From: Flavobacteriaceae bacterium UBA1903
Lineage (GTDB): Bacteria > Bacteroidota > Bacteroidia > Flavobacteriales > Flavobacteriaceae
Reading direction: 5' to 3'
Assembly: GCA_002337605.1 (NCBI GenBank)
Contig: DDGL01000007.1
Coordinates: forward strand, 124,001 to 188,000
DNA: 64,000 nt
The notes beneath the pieces were generated by a model. That model made no database searches and was not told the DNA's origin. It saw only the letters and a list, made by a program, of their open reading frames with translations. Shown here piece by piece: positions 1 to 8,458 of this stretch. How positions within the stretch are numbered: the first letter of the stretch is position 1; each line of letters begins with the position of its first letter. The translations under genes and the position numbers were made by a program.

Positions 1-276
1 TGCTATGTCTTGGTGTGTTCGCAGCAACGCTTTAAATTCACCTGTAAGCGCAGAAATGATAACTGTTGGTTGTACTTCAGTTAAAATGTCAGTAATACGA
101 TCTTCCTCAGCAGTAAACTTAAAAAACACCTGATTATTCCCATACAATCCCTCTTGCCTACAATAGGTTCCAAACGTGCTGAAATAGGAGAGGAGCTCGT
201 GGTATAAGGCATTGCCAATAAAACCACTGGCACCTAAAATTAGGATGGTATGTTTCGTTCTGGGGATTCGTGACAT
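1..276 (-). CDS. NAD(P)-dependent nucleotide-sugar dehydrogenase/epimerase-like protein, partial
   Basis: This is the first 92 codons of a gene that runs off the left edge of the window. The ATG lies at 276-274, one base after the glsA stop, so it is the last visible member of the gcvT-glsA run. Residues 11-21 form a beta strand followed by GASGFIG, the GxxGxxG dinucleotide-binding turn of extended short-chain dehydrogenases. The later ISALTGEF stretch fits RmlD-type sugar-nucleotide binding proteins, where an Asn or Ser follows the fourth beta strand. The substrate cannot be told from this fragment. The Rossmann fold call is firm and the RmlD-like subfamily is an inference. Confidence 0.75.
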   Translation of the reverse strand, partial: MSRIPRTKHTILILGASGFIGNALYHELLSYFSTFGTYCRQEGLYGNNQVFFKFTAEEDRITDILTEVQPTVIISALTGEFKALLRTHQDIA

Positions 277-277
277 C

Positions 278-1192
278 TTAAAATATAGAGGCTTTTGTAG
301 CGGTTGTAAATTTTTCTAATGCCAGCATGCCTAAGTAACTATTCCCTTTTTCATTCAACCCTGGCGACCAGGTAGTAATGATAAAGTTGTCTGGCAATAA
401 TGCTACAATACCGCCACCCACGCCACTTTTTCCTGGAAGTCCTACTTCGAAAGCAAATTCACCAGCTTCATCATAAAAGCCACAAGTAAGCATAATTGCG
501 TTAATTCGTTTCGCTTGGGTAGCCGTTAAACACTCGTTTTCCTGCATACAAACACCTTTGTTTGCAAACGGGAAAAATGCATTACTTAATTGTTCGCATG
601 TCATTTCCAGGCTACATTGATGAAAGTAGAAATCCAGTACGTCTTCCACAGGATTTTCTAAATTTCCGAAGGACTTCAACAAATTGGCAATCGCAAAATT
701 TCTGAAGCCGGTTTCTATTTCAGAAGTGGCTACCGTATCATTATAATGGATGTCATCGTCGTTTGCCAATTGGCGTACAAATTTTAGAAGTTCGGCTTTC
801 GGGTCGTCATAGCTTGAAAGTAAGCAGTCTGCCACCACAATGGCGCCCGAGTTAATCAAGGGATTTCGCGGAATACCCTCTTCCTGTTCTAATAACGCTA
901 AATAATTAAATGGATTGCCAGAAGGTTCTACATCTACACGTTTCCAAAGCTTATTTCCCTGATTTGCAAACGCCATAGCCAATGTAAATACTTTTGAAAT
1001 ACTCTGAATGGAAAATTTTGTTTTTGCATCACCCACACAGTAATTTTCACCGTGAATGTTATTGAGGTAAACACCAAATTTAGTTTTATCAACTTTTGCT
1101 AATTCTGGAATGTAGTCTGCCACCTCGCCTTTGTCCTCGCGTGCGAGGAGTTCTTTATAGATGGTATTTAGAATGTTTTGGTAGTCTGGCAT
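278..1192 (-). CDS. glsA: Glutaminase A
   Basis: Cytosolic glutaminase that hydrolyses L-glutamine to glutamate and ammonia. At 304 residues it has the usual length of the bacterial glutaminase family, which shares the serine beta-lactamase fold. The SISK motif at residues 64-67 supplies the catalytic Ser-Lys pair, NSGAIV near residue 114 and GKSGVGGGI near residue 252 are the other family blocks. The ATG shares its A with the stop codon of gcvT (TAATG), so translation is probably coupled. Placement with gcvT suggests a nitrogen or one-carbon housekeeping role. No ankyrin or other extra domain is present. Confidence 0.96.
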   Translation of the reverse strand: MPDYQNILNTIYKELLAREDKGEVADYIPELAKVDKTKFGVYLNNIHGENYCVGDAKTKFSIQSISKVFTLAMAFANQGNKLWKRVDVEPSGNPFNYLALLEQEEGIPRNPLINSGAIVVADCLLSSYDDPKAELLKFVRQLANDDDIHYNDTVATSEIETGFRNFAIANLLKSFGNLENPVEDVLDFYFHQCSLEMTCEQLSNAFFPFANKGVCMQENECLTATQAKRINAIMLTCGFYDEAGEFAFEVGLPGKSGVGGGIVALLPDNFIITTWSPGLNEKGNSYLGMLALEKFTTATKASIF

Positions 1193-2274
1193 TAGCCTTT
1201 GTAAAATGGAAGTTTAACAACAGTTGCAGGCACTTTGTTTTTTCGTATTTGAATAAAAATTTCGGTACCCGGGGCACTTAATTCTTTGGTCACATACCCA
1301 AGGCCTATTCCTTTTTGAACGGAGGGTGCTTGCGTACCACTCGTTACATTTCCAATTTCATTTCCTTCGGCATCTAAAATTGCATAGCCCTGGCGGGGAA
1401 TGCCACGTTCCTGTAATTCAAAACCAATTAGCTTTCTTCTGATACCATCGGTTTTTTGTTGCTGCAGGTTTTTACAGTTCACAAAATCTTTTGTGAATTT
1501 AGTAATCCAACCTAAACCAGCTTCGAGAGGAGAAGTAGTATCGTCTATATCGTTACCGTACAGACAATACCCCATTTCCAATCGCAACGTATCACGCGCT
1601 GCCAGGCCAATAGGCTTAATACCAAAATCTGCTCCAGCCTCCATTACTTTGTTCCAGACCTGTTCCACTTCACTGTTTTTACAGTAAATTTCAAATCCGC
1701 CACTTCCTGTATACCCGGTAGCACTAATAATTACGTGCTCAATTCCTGCAAAGTCTGAAACTTTAAACGTGTAAAATTTTATAGCTGAAAGGTCTTCAGA
1801 AGTTAATGATTGCATTGCCTCAACTGCTTTTGGCCCCTGAATTGCCAACAATGAAAAGTCTTCTGAAATATTTTTCATTTCAGCATTCATGGTGTTGTGT
1901 GAAGCAATCCAGTTCCAGTCTTTTTCGATATTGGATGCGTTTACTACCAGAAGCCATTTTTCTGCTTCAAGGCGGTATACAATAAGGTCGTCTACAATGC
2001 CTCCGTCTGCATTAGGAAAGCAGCTGTACTGTGCTTGTCCGTCTACCATTTTTGAAGCATCGTTACTCGTTACTTTTTGTATAAGTGCCAAAGCATTTGG
2101 GCCGGTAATTAAAAATTCACCCATGTGGGATACATCAAATACGCCAACGTCCTTTCGAACGGTTTCATGCTCGGCAACAACACCTTCATAAGAAACAGGC
2201 ATGTTGTACCCGGCAAAGGGCACCATTTTTGCTCCAAGAGCTTCGTGAACGTGAGATAGGGCAGTGTTTTTCAT
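1192..2274 (-). CDS. gcvT: Glycine cleavage system aminomethyltransferase (T protein)
   Basis: The T protein moves the methylene carbon of glycine from the lipoylated H protein to tetrahydrofolate and releases ammonia. The 360 residues match the family length and cover the folate-binding GcvT domain plus the C-terminal barrel. Diagnostic blocks are the N-terminal GAKMVPFAGYNMPV, the DVSHMGE segment at about residues 47-53, GYTGSGGFEIY, and the RDTLRLEMG segment of the folate site. The stop codon overlaps the glsA start by one base. The other glycine cleavage genes (gcvH, gcvP) are not in the window, which is normal for Flavobacteriaceae, where they are scattered. Confidence 0.97.
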   Translation of the reverse strand: MKNTALSHVHEALGAKMVPFAGYNMPVSYEGVVAEHETVRKDVGVFDVSHMGEFLITGPNALALIQKVTSNDASKMVDGQAQYSCFPNADGGIVDDLIVYRLEAEKWLLVVNASNIEKDWNWIASHNTMNAEMKNISEDFSLLAIQGPKAVEAMQSLTSEDLSAIKFYTFKVSDFAGIEHVIISATGYTGSGGFEIYCKNSEVEQVWNKVMEAGADFGIKPIGLAARDTLRLEMGYCLYGNDIDDTTSPLEAGLGWITKFTKDFVNCKNLQQQKTDGIRRKLIGFELQERGIPRQGYAILDAEGNEIGNVTSGTQAPSVQKGIGLGYVTKELSAPGTEIFIQIRKNKVPATVVKLPFYKG

Positions 2275-2453
2275 CTAGTGCTATTTTTGTAGCGCAAAGG
2301 TAACTTTTCTGCCGTGGAGAATAAAATTATTTTTAAATAGTCAGTCCTTCTTTTTAATTAGTTTTTGAAATAAAGGGGGGCGAGAGATTTAAAGAAACTA
2401 CTAGAATTAGACTGCCCATATTAAATCTTCAAATTGTATTGAGGTTTAATACA

Positions 2454-3101
2454 CTATACCTCAATTTTTTTCAGCTCGCGGTAGTTTCGCTTTAGCCTTT
2501 TTAGAAGTAACCCATACACCAGGTAATAAATTAATATCATTAGGCCAATAGCAATAACACCCACTATAAATTGTGCTATAAAGAAAATAGTAATGGCTTC
2601 ATCTGGGGAGACAGCCCCATAGTTATTGCTTGTTTGAGATAGAAATTGAACCAGTTTTTCCTGATTAAAGTATAAATAAATATTAGTTGCAATAAGCAAT
2701 AAGGCCGTTGCTCCAATATTGTAATAAACAAAATACCGTACAGTTTTTCGGGTCTTCAATATACTTTTCATAAGCTGCTTTACAGTGCTTGTAACAGTAA
2801 TAGAGCGGTAGTTTTTGTAAAACAGAAACATAAAAACTGCGAAAATTATATAATTTACCACGGTAACAATCCAGAATGTGGATTCCAGTCCCATATTTTT
2901 ATGAAACTTAGTACTTGAATCCGGCACCAAAAAAGCAATAGCAACCCAAAACAATAACTCGCAAACACTAATGATGAAAATCCATTTTACTATAGAAGAC
3001 GATTTCTGTAGCAACATGCTATATATTTCTTTGTAAGAAAGCTTTGGCAGCTTGGCGTCCTGTTTTTGCCAATCCTTTTTTAATGTATCTAAAACATCCA
3101 T
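2454..3101 (-). CDS. Four-helix membrane protein coupled to an ECF sigma factor (possible anti-sigma)
   Basis: A 215-residue membrane protein whose start lies four bases after the stop of the sigma-factor gene. A soluble N-terminus of about 35 residues (LDTLKKDWQKQ...) precedes four hydrophobic helices at roughly 37-58, 75-95, 123-143 and 168-193, and a basic tail. Small membrane proteins with a short cytoplasmic head directly downstream of an ECF sigma gene are often anti-sigma factors, and the WKKQ-type head is common in flavobacterial examples. I see no zinc-binding HxxxCxxC motif, so the anti-sigma role is an inference from position and topology only. Confidence 0.7.
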   Translation of the reverse strand: MDVLDTLKKDWQKQDAKLPKLSYKEIYSMLLQKSSSIVKWIFIISVCELLFWVAIAFLVPDSSTKFHKNMGLESTFWIVTVVNYIIFAVFMFLFYKNYRSITVTSTVKQLMKSILKTRKTVRYFVYYNIGATALLLIATNIYLYFNQEKLVQFLSQTSNNYGAVSPDEAITIFFIAQFIVGVIAIGLMILIYYLVYGLLLKRLKRNYRELKKIEV

Positions 3102-3105
3102 AGGC

Positions 3106-3600
3106 TTACGGATTAAGTATTGTTCTTAATTTTTCTTTTATTCGGTTCATTTTTACTCTGGCGTTTACTTCAGTAATACCAAGTGTTTCAGAAATCTCCC
3201 GGTAACTTTTATCTTCCAAGTATAAAAAAACCAACGCTTTATTAATATCATTCAAGTCTTTCACAGCGTCGTACATCAACTTTAACTGTTGCTCTACCGT
3301 GTCGTCATAGGCCTCGGCTTTAATTTTAAAGCTTACGCCTTCAAAATCCTGGGTTTGAACTCTTCGTTTAGACTTTCGATACAACGTTATGGCTGTATTG
3401 AGCGCTACGCGGTACATCCAGGTACTAAACTTAGAATCACCTCTAAATTTTGGATACGCCTTCCATAACTGAATCGTGACCTCCTGGAACAAATCGTTGT
3501 GCGAATCTTTGTCGTTCGTATACAGACGGCAGATCTTATGTACGATGTTCTGGTTCTCTTCTAGTTGGGTTACAAAGCTATGTTCAAGTTCCTTGTTCAA
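3106..3600 (-). CDS. RNA polymerase sigma factor, ECF type
   Basis: A 164-residue sigma-70 family factor of ECF size. Region 2 runs from about residue 15 to 85 and includes NDLFQEVTIQLWKAYPKF and STWMYRVALNTA, the -10 recognition and melting part. Region 4 lies at about 105-160, with YREISETLGITEVNARVKMNRIKEKL as its helix-turn-helix. The start appears to be TTG at 3600-3598: no ATG or GTG lies between the upstream in-frame stop and this codon, and the protein begins where family members begin. The membrane gene that follows is probably its regulator. The target genes cannot be read from the sequence. Confidence 0.93.
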   Translation of the reverse strand: MNKELEHSFVTQLEENQNIVHKICRLYTNDKDSHNDLFQEVTIQLWKAYPKFRGDSKFSTWMYRVALNTAITLYRKSKRRVQTQDFEGVSFKIKAEAYDDTVEQQLKLMYDAVKDLNDINKALVFLYLEDKSYREISETLGITEVNARVKMNRIKEKLRTILNP

Positions 3601-3658
3601 TGGTTGTTTGCTAGTTGGAAGATTAGTGCAGTTCTGGTCTGTTTTGTTACAAAATTCA

Positions 3659-3666
3659 CAAATTTA
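3659..3666 (-). promoter_or_regulatory. -7 promoter element of the sigma-factor operon
   Basis: TAAATTTG on the minus strand matches the Bacteroidota -7 consensus TAnnTTTG exactly, about 58 bases upstream of the sigma start. I do not find a good -33 TTG at the expected distance, so the call rests on one element. Confidence 0.45.
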
Positions 3667-3713
3667 AACAGAAACTTTTTTAAGAGTTGTATTTTTATAG
3701 TTCAAAACACACT

Positions 3714-4988
3714 ATGAATATTCCTGAAACCTCTAAACCCCGAATTGTCATTATTGGTGGCGGTTTTGCGGGCATTTCATTTATCAAACAATTACAAGGA
3801 CAAGAGGTACAGCTGGTGTTGTTTGACAGGCATAACTACCACACCTTTCAACCTTTATTATACCAGGTATCTACGGCAGGACTGGAACCAGATTCCATTG
3901 CGTATCCGTTGCGGAAGATCTTCAGAAAAAATAAGGACTTTCATTTTAGGCTGGCAACCGTTTCCAACATACATACTTCAGAAAATAAAATTGAAACCAA
4001 TATAGGAAGTCTTTCTTATGATTATCTGGTGATCGCTACAGGTACTCGTACTAATTTCTTTGGAAACTCAGAAATTGAAGAAAACAGTATGCCTATGAAA
4101 ACAGTGCCCCATGCACTGAATATTCGAAGTTTGATGCTCCAAAATATTGAAGAGGCAGATATTACTGATGATCCCGAGAAACGCAAACAACTTTTAAATT
4201 TTGTCGTCGTTGGAGCAGGGCCCACAGGAGTTGAACTGGCGGGAGCTTTGGCCGAATTCCGAAAGGGGATTTTGGAAAATGATTATCCAGAATTGGAGGA
4301 AGAAGAAATGCACGTACATTTATTAGAAGGTGCCGATAAAGTGTTGCCGCCATTTAGTGAAACAGCATCCAAGAAAGCGCAGAGATTTTTGGAAAACCTT
4401 GGTGTAGAAGTTCATTTAAACACCATCGTTGAAAGTTACAATGGCAAGATGGCCATCACTAAAAATGGTAAGAAATTTGCCACAGAAACCTTTATCTGGG
4501 CTGCCGGGGTTACTGGAAATCCAGTATATGGAATAGATGCAAGCTCCTTAGTAGAAAAAACCAATCGCTATAAGGTAAACCAATTCAATAAGATTGAAGG
4601 ATACGAGAATATTTATGCCCTGGGCGATATTGCACTTATGGAAACTGAAGAGTACCCCAAAGGCCATCCACAAGTGGCCCAACCCGCCATACAACAGGGT
4701 AAAACACTGGGTAAAAATTTTAAACGAATATTTAAAGGCAATGCTATGAAGCCTTTTGAATATTTTGATAAAGGAAGTATGGCAACCATAGGCCGCAATA
4801 AAGCAGTAGTAGATATTAAAAAACTACATTTTGCCGGTGCTTTTGCATGGTTTGTATGGATGTTTATCCACCTTTGGTTTTTAGTAGGGTTTAGAAATAG
4901 AGTCGTGACTTTTTTTAACTGGACGTATAGCTACATTAATTACGACCGTGCCGCAAGACTTATTATACGACCTTTTAAAAAGCGTTAG
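3714..4988 (+). CDS. ndh: Type II NADH:quinone oxidoreductase (NDH-2)
   Basis: A 424-residue FAD protein that oxidises NADH and reduces quinone at the inner membrane without pumping protons. The N-terminal FAD site is IVIIGGGFAGISF (about residues 10-22), the NADH-binding site is VVGAGPTGVELAGALAEF (about 162-180), and YALGDIA near residue 301 closes the FAD site. The C-terminus is hydrophobic (FAWFVWMFIHLWFLVGFRNR), the usual membrane-binding part. The start is set at the ATG at 3714 because the only longer option is a TTG that would add an unconserved leader of nine residues. The gene is divergent from the sigma operon. Its stop overlaps that of the convergent gene at 4985. Confidence 0.92.
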   Translation: MNIPETSKPRIVIIGGGFAGISFIKQLQGQEVQLVLFDRHNYHTFQPLLYQVSTAGLEPDSIAYPLRKIFRKNKDFHFRLATVSNIHTSENKIETNIGSLSYDYLVIATGTRTNFFGNSEIEENSMPMKTVPHALNIRSLMLQNIEEADITDDPEKRKQLLNFVVVGAGPTGVELAGALAEFRKGILENDYPELEEEEMHVHLLEGADKVLPPFSETASKKAQRFLENLGVEVHLNTIVESYNGKMAITKNGKKFATETFIWAAGVTGNPVYGIDASSLVEKTNRYKVNQFNKIEGYENIYALGDIALMETEEYPKGHPQVAQPAIQQGKTLGKNFKRIFKGNAMKPFEYFDKGSMATIGRNKAVVDIKKLHFAGAFAWFVWMFIHLWFLVGFRNRVVTFFNWTYSYINYDRAARLIIRPFKKR

Positions 4989-5347
4989 TCTATCTTTACT
5001 TTAATAGGTCCGCCAGAGGAAACATAATTGCCGCCTACTTCGTCTATATTTACGTCAAGTTCGTCCGAGGTGTCAATGCTTTTAATGTTTACCTTCATTT
5101 CGTCGTAGCTGTCTATGCTTTTTACATTAACGTTTAGCTCGTCATAGGTATTAATATCTACAATACGCACGTCCATGGTATTCATTTCTGAAACGGGAAC
5201 AAGTTGGTATTTAGTAGAAATATCTGAAGCTTCCATTTTTTCTGAAGCTATGGCAGTGGGAATCCAATCGATATCTTTTACCACGTTAATGGTAAGGCAA
5301 ACGGCGATAATGGTTAGAATTACTTTTGTGTAGTTGTCGGTTTTCAT
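4985..5347 (-). CDS. Membrane-anchored or exported protein with three 13-residue repeats
   Basis: I do not recognise this 120-residue protein. Residues 8-24 form a hydrophobic signal or anchor segment (VILTIIAVCLTINVV). The C-terminal half carries three tandem copies of a 13-residue unit of the form I(N/D)(T/S)(Y/S)DE(L/M)xVN(V/I), at about residues 66-105, rich in acidic residues and alternating beta-like positions. The tail is glycine-rich and ends PIKVKID. The stop overlaps the stop of ndh by four bases, tail to tail. The repeat periodicity suggests a small beta-solenoid or ladder outside the cytoplasm. That is an inference and no function is assigned. Confidence 0.75.
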   Translation of the reverse strand: MKTDNYTKVILTIIAVCLTINVVKDIDWIPTAIASEKMEASDISTKYQLVPVSEMNTMDVRIVDINTYDELNVNVKSIDSYDEMKVNIKSIDTSDELDVNIDEVGGNYVSSGGPIKVKID

Positions 5348-5413
5348 ATAAAAAAGTTAAGAGGTTTAGAAATTAATCCTGATGTTGTTTTGAAATCAAA
5401 AATAATACCGAGA

Positions 5414-6526
5414 TTACTCCAGGACGTATGTAAAAAGGCCAACTTCTTCCAGTTTTCCGCGAAGGGTTTCGTCCCCCAGATCTTTTTTTACGACCCCATT
5501 GGGAAGTTCATAAGCCAGGTCTGCAAATGTTTCGGAAGCTAAGATTTCGACATCGTGTACTTTGCATTGTTCTTGTATTCGGGAGGTAGTATTGAGGACA
5601 TCGCCAGAAAAAGCAATTTCTCGTTTTATCTTACCAATTTCTCCTACCATAACACTTCCGCAGTGAATACCAACTTTAAATTCCGGAAAATATCCATACC
5701 TATCCAGGTATCTTTTTTCTCGATATTTGAGCATACGTTTCATATTGTAAAAGCAACGTATGGTATTTCCTCTTTTTAAACCGTGTTTCATTTTCCAGGA
5801 AACTACAATTTCATCTCCGACATACTGGTACACCTCGCCTCTGGATTGTACAATGGCTGGAGCAATATCTCTGAAAAAATCTTTTAAAAAATTGAAATAT
5901 TTTTTTTCACCTAAACTTTCAGCAATACCGGTAGCATTTTTAATATCGGCAAACATAAAAATACGGCGTTCCTTTTTAGGTCTGAAATAGCGGCCTAACA
6001 AATAATCTGGAAATACGCCTGGGCCATACTTTTCATTCACCATTAAGACAATGAGGGTACCAATGACTATGAATAGCCAAACCACAAAATTTTTGATAAA
6101 TACCCAGGTCCTAAAAAATGCCTTAAACTTTAAAATAACTTCCTCATGATAGAAAGGAAGTCCTAACTCTTCGCTATAGTAATATAAGGCGCCAAATGTG
6201 CTTACCACCATAGCCCCAACAATATAGGTTAGTGTTATATAAGCAAGCGCCTTCCAAAATGCGTTGTTGCGTAACCACCGATCCATGAGATTAACAGTAA
6301 GCGTGCCTCCTATAACTCCCGCTGTTACAGCTACAATTAAATTGGCACTGAAAGACTGCTTGAAATCATACCCTGAATCTAAGGCATTATTGCTGTAAAG
6401 CGTCAAAAACTCATAAAAAAATAAAACATTTGATATAAGTACCCAGGCAAACAAGATGTATAAAGCCCTTTTAAAATAGAACTGAAATTGTCTACGACTG
6501 TACCTGTTAAATTTTGGTTCCTTCAA
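5414..6526 (-). CDS. Membrane-anchored class III adenylate/guanylate cyclase
   Basis: A 370-residue protein with four predicted membrane helices (about 22-41, 60-80, 92-116 and 142-163) followed by a cytosolic class III nucleotide cyclase domain at about 187-360. Metal-binding aspartates are D194 (FADIKN) and D238 (VGDEI). GDVLNTTSR supplies D309, N312 and the transition-state arginine R316. The position normally held by the adenine-reading lysine, four residues before D238, is Q234, so purine choice cannot be assumed. The start is TTG at 6526, one base after the stop of the preceding gene, with no ATG nearby. The cyclic nucleotide made and its receptor are unknown. Confidence 0.88.
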   Translation of the reverse strand: MKEPKFNRYSRRQFQFYFKRALYILFAWVLISNVLFFYEFLTLYSNNALDSGYDFKQSFSANLIVAVTAGVIGGTLTVNLMDRWLRNNAFWKALAYITLTYIVGAMVVSTFGALYYYSEELGLPFYHEEVILKFKAFFRTWVFIKNFVVWLFIVIGTLIVLMVNEKYGPGVFPDYLLGRYFRPKKERRIFMFADIKNATGIAESLGEKKYFNFLKDFFRDIAPAIVQSRGEVYQYVGDEIVVSWKMKHGLKRGNTIRCFYNMKRMLKYREKRYLDRYGYFPEFKVGIHCGSVMVGEIGKIKREIAFSGDVLNTTSRIQEQCKVHDVEILASETFADLAYELPNGVVKKDLGDETLRGKLEEVGLFTYVLE

Positions 6527-6527
6527 A

Positions 6528-7133
6528 TTAGCAATTCTTGTATTTATCGTGGAGGCCTTGCCCAGAAAGGATCATAGGCATTATTTTTTCTAATCGACTA
6601 ACTTTTGTGGCCTCACGTTTTGCAGAGGCGATGTGTTCGGCATACTCTCGCTGTTTACCTGGCGTTAAAGCATTAAAGGCTTTTTTTAAACTTGTATCAT
6701 TATCCAATGCGTCGGAAAGAATGGGACCTACGGTAACTGCTTTCTTTTTTCGCTCGGGTTTTACTTCTTTGCCAGCTTTACAGTTTTCGATGGCTTCTTC
6801 AACATAGGAAAGGAGCAACTCTGTATCAATGGTATCGTTTTCTTCAAAACGCCATTGTCGTAATGCTTTTGTTTTCCCTTCTTGGGCATTTTGCAACTTG
6901 TTCTGCTTATCTTTTAAAAATACTCCCTGATGAAACCAGATGCCCATATGGTTTTTAAAGGCCCCCAACCCAATGAGTATTTTGTTATTAAATGAATAGG
7001 AGGGAGCGCCCCATTTAACTTCTTCTAGTAAGGGAGTGGTTTTTAGTACTTCACGTATTTCGGATAGGAGCGCGCTCCATTTTGTATGTTTCTCAATATA
7101 CTGAGTTACTTTTTCTGAATCTGAAGATGACAT
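6528..7133 (-). CDS. YdeI/DUF1801 family protein
   Basis: A 201-residue cytosolic protein with two parts. Residues 1-110 look like the DUF1801 / YdhG fold (EEVKWGAPSYSFNNKILIGLGAFKNHMGIWF), a domain related to frataxin-like and iron or DNA binding proteins. Residues 125-195 match the YdeI/OmpD-associated C-terminal helices (KAFNALTPGKQREYAEHIASAKREATKVSRLEKIMPMI). E. coli YdeI has been linked to polymyxin resistance, but the molecular role of the family is not settled. The stop lies one base before the TTG start of the cyclase, so the two genes are almost certainly co-transcribed and coupled. Confidence 0.85.
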   Translation of the reverse strand: MSSSDSEKVTQYIEKHTKWSALLSEIREVLKTTPLLEEVKWGAPSYSFNNKILIGLGAFKNHMGIWFHQGVFLKDKQNKLQNAQEGKTKALRQWRFEENDTIDTELLLSYVEEAIENCKAGKEVKPERKKKAVTVGPILSDALDNDTSLKKAFNALTPGKQREYAEHIASAKREATKVSRLEKIMPMILSGQGLHDKYKNC

Positions 7134-7224
7134 AATGTAAGATTGTTTTTATAGTGTGAAGATAGGATTTCCAATAGCATCTCGCTAATAAAGATTTGTT
7201 AATAGACACTTTTATATACAAACA

Positions 7225-7253
7225 GTGCACCACAGTAGTTAGGTGTGGTGCAC
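7225..7253 (-). terminator. Hairpin downstream of the DUF1028 gene
   Basis: A perfect nine-base-pair stem (GTGCACCAC at 7225-7233 with GTGGTGCAC at 7245-7253) with an 11-base loop lies just past the stop of the minus-strand gene at 7286. The T-tract after the stem on that strand is poor, so it is either a weak terminator or a mRNA-end stabiliser. Confidence 0.5.
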
Positions 7254-7285
7254 GTGTATTTTAAATATGGTTTACTGTAAAATGA

Positions 7286-8296
7286 CTACTTTTTTACAAA
7301 CTGAAGGGTAGCTTCTCCTTGTGCGCTTTTTACTTTTATAAAATACACCCCACTTTTATACGAACTAACTTTTATAGTTTGCTGAAGACTGTTTGTTTCA
7401 AATTTACTTTGTGAATACAATAGCTTTCCCTGTACATCAAATATCTCAACGCCTGAAAGTAGTACGGAAGCTGCTACCGAAAGGGTTATCTTATCGGTTG
7501 CAGGATTAGGGAATAATGTAATACGCTCTTGTAGGGTGTTTTCTTCAACTGAGAGAAAGTTATCGTACATATCTTGCAGGATATCAATAGGTTCAACCCC
7601 TGCTGCTTGTTCTCCTACATTTAGTCTAATGTACGGGTTGTTAGGGGCATCATCTGGTTTATACACCAACAGATATGCCGTGGTAGAGGATGTTCCTGCA
7701 CTTAAACAGCGCATATCTGCTCCCGGGAAATTAGCACCCTGCAATGCTGCCATTAATTTATCTGCTAACGGTCCGCTGGTGTTGTTGAAATTAGCTTCCA
7801 TATTATCGATCACGGTCTGATTCAATAATATATTTCCTTGTACACTAAACGTAGCTCCCTGACGATCTTCTTTATAATCATCTGCCATATTCCCAGTAAA
7901 TCCTGCTGTTCTTGGGCCACCTATTACGTCATCAAAATCTGCAATACCGTATTGTCTGAATTCCGGATCAAATCCCTGCGATGAGCAAGAATCGTTGTTT
8001 AATAAGTAATCTATAATTTCTGAAGGCGAAGCCCCCATTTCCATTTGCTCAATAGCATTGTTTAAATTACTGTTGGGGATACAAACATAGGCTTGTGAAT
8101 TTACCCCACCACGTCCGGGAAGGATCTTGGTAATAATATCAATAATTCCCTGTGATCCAATTCCAGTAACACACGAAGCTCCTGCAGAACCAACTTCTCT
8201 TGTTTCGGGATCTACAGCAATAATTGAAAAGGTATCTTGAGAAAATCCAGTAAAGGAAAGTAAGCACGTAAGGGCTAAGGCGTATAATTTTTTCAT
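7286..8296 (-). CDS. DUF1028 family secreted protein with T9SS sorting domain
   Basis: A 336-residue exported protein. A signal peptide (MKKLYALALTCLLSFTGFSQ) is followed by a DUF1028 domain starting TFSIIAVDPETREVGSAGAS; DUF1028 belongs to the Ntn-hydrolase-like superfamily and the segment just after the signal cleavage site fits that fold. Residues from about 262 to 336 are a type IX secretion C-terminal domain (FPNPATDKITL ... SGVYFIKVKS ... QFVKK). The start is the ATG at 8296, since an upstream start would put 15 residues ahead of the signal peptide. The protein is therefore predicted to be secreted or surface attached through the Por machinery. Its substrate is not known. Confidence 0.88.
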   Translation of the reverse strand: MKKLYALALTCLLSFTGFSQDTFSIIAVDPETREVGSAGASCVTGIGSQGIIDIITKILPGRGGVNSQAYVCIPNSNLNNAIEQMEMGASPSEIIDYLLNNDSCSSQGFDPEFRQYGIADFDDVIGGPRTAGFTGNMADDYKEDRQGATFSVQGNILLNQTVIDNMEANFNNTSGPLADKLMAALQGANFPGADMRCLSAGTSSTTAYLLVYKPDDAPNNPYIRLNVGEQAAGVEPIDILQDMYDNFLSVEENTLQERITLFPNPATDKITLSVAASVLLSGVEIFDVQGKLLYSQSKFETNSLQQTIKVSSYKSGVYFIKVKSAQGEATLQFVKK

Positions 8297-8389
8297 AGTA
8301 TAAATTTTGATTTTAAAGATACCAAAAAAATTGAATTGCACTTCAACCTACAATTCATCGGTACTATTTTACATTTCAGTTTCTTTTAT

Positions 8390-8411
8390 TAGAGTTTGAA
8401 GAAAAACTCTA
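8390..8411. promoter_or_regulatory. Inverted repeat between divergent genes
   Basis: TAGAGTTT at 8390-8397 pairs perfectly with AAACTCTA at 8404-8411 across a six-base loop. It sits between the divergent starts of the DUF1028 gene and the TonB-dependent receptor, so it cannot terminate either gene. An operator is possible. Confidence 0.3.
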
Positions 8412-8458
8412 GCACTTTTGGGCCATAATTAATAATCAAACTCTTAAAAACTTACACT

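Noticed and set aside
8390..8411. Terminator
   Set aside because: The hairpin lies between two divergent start codons, so no transcript ends there; kept only as a possible operator.
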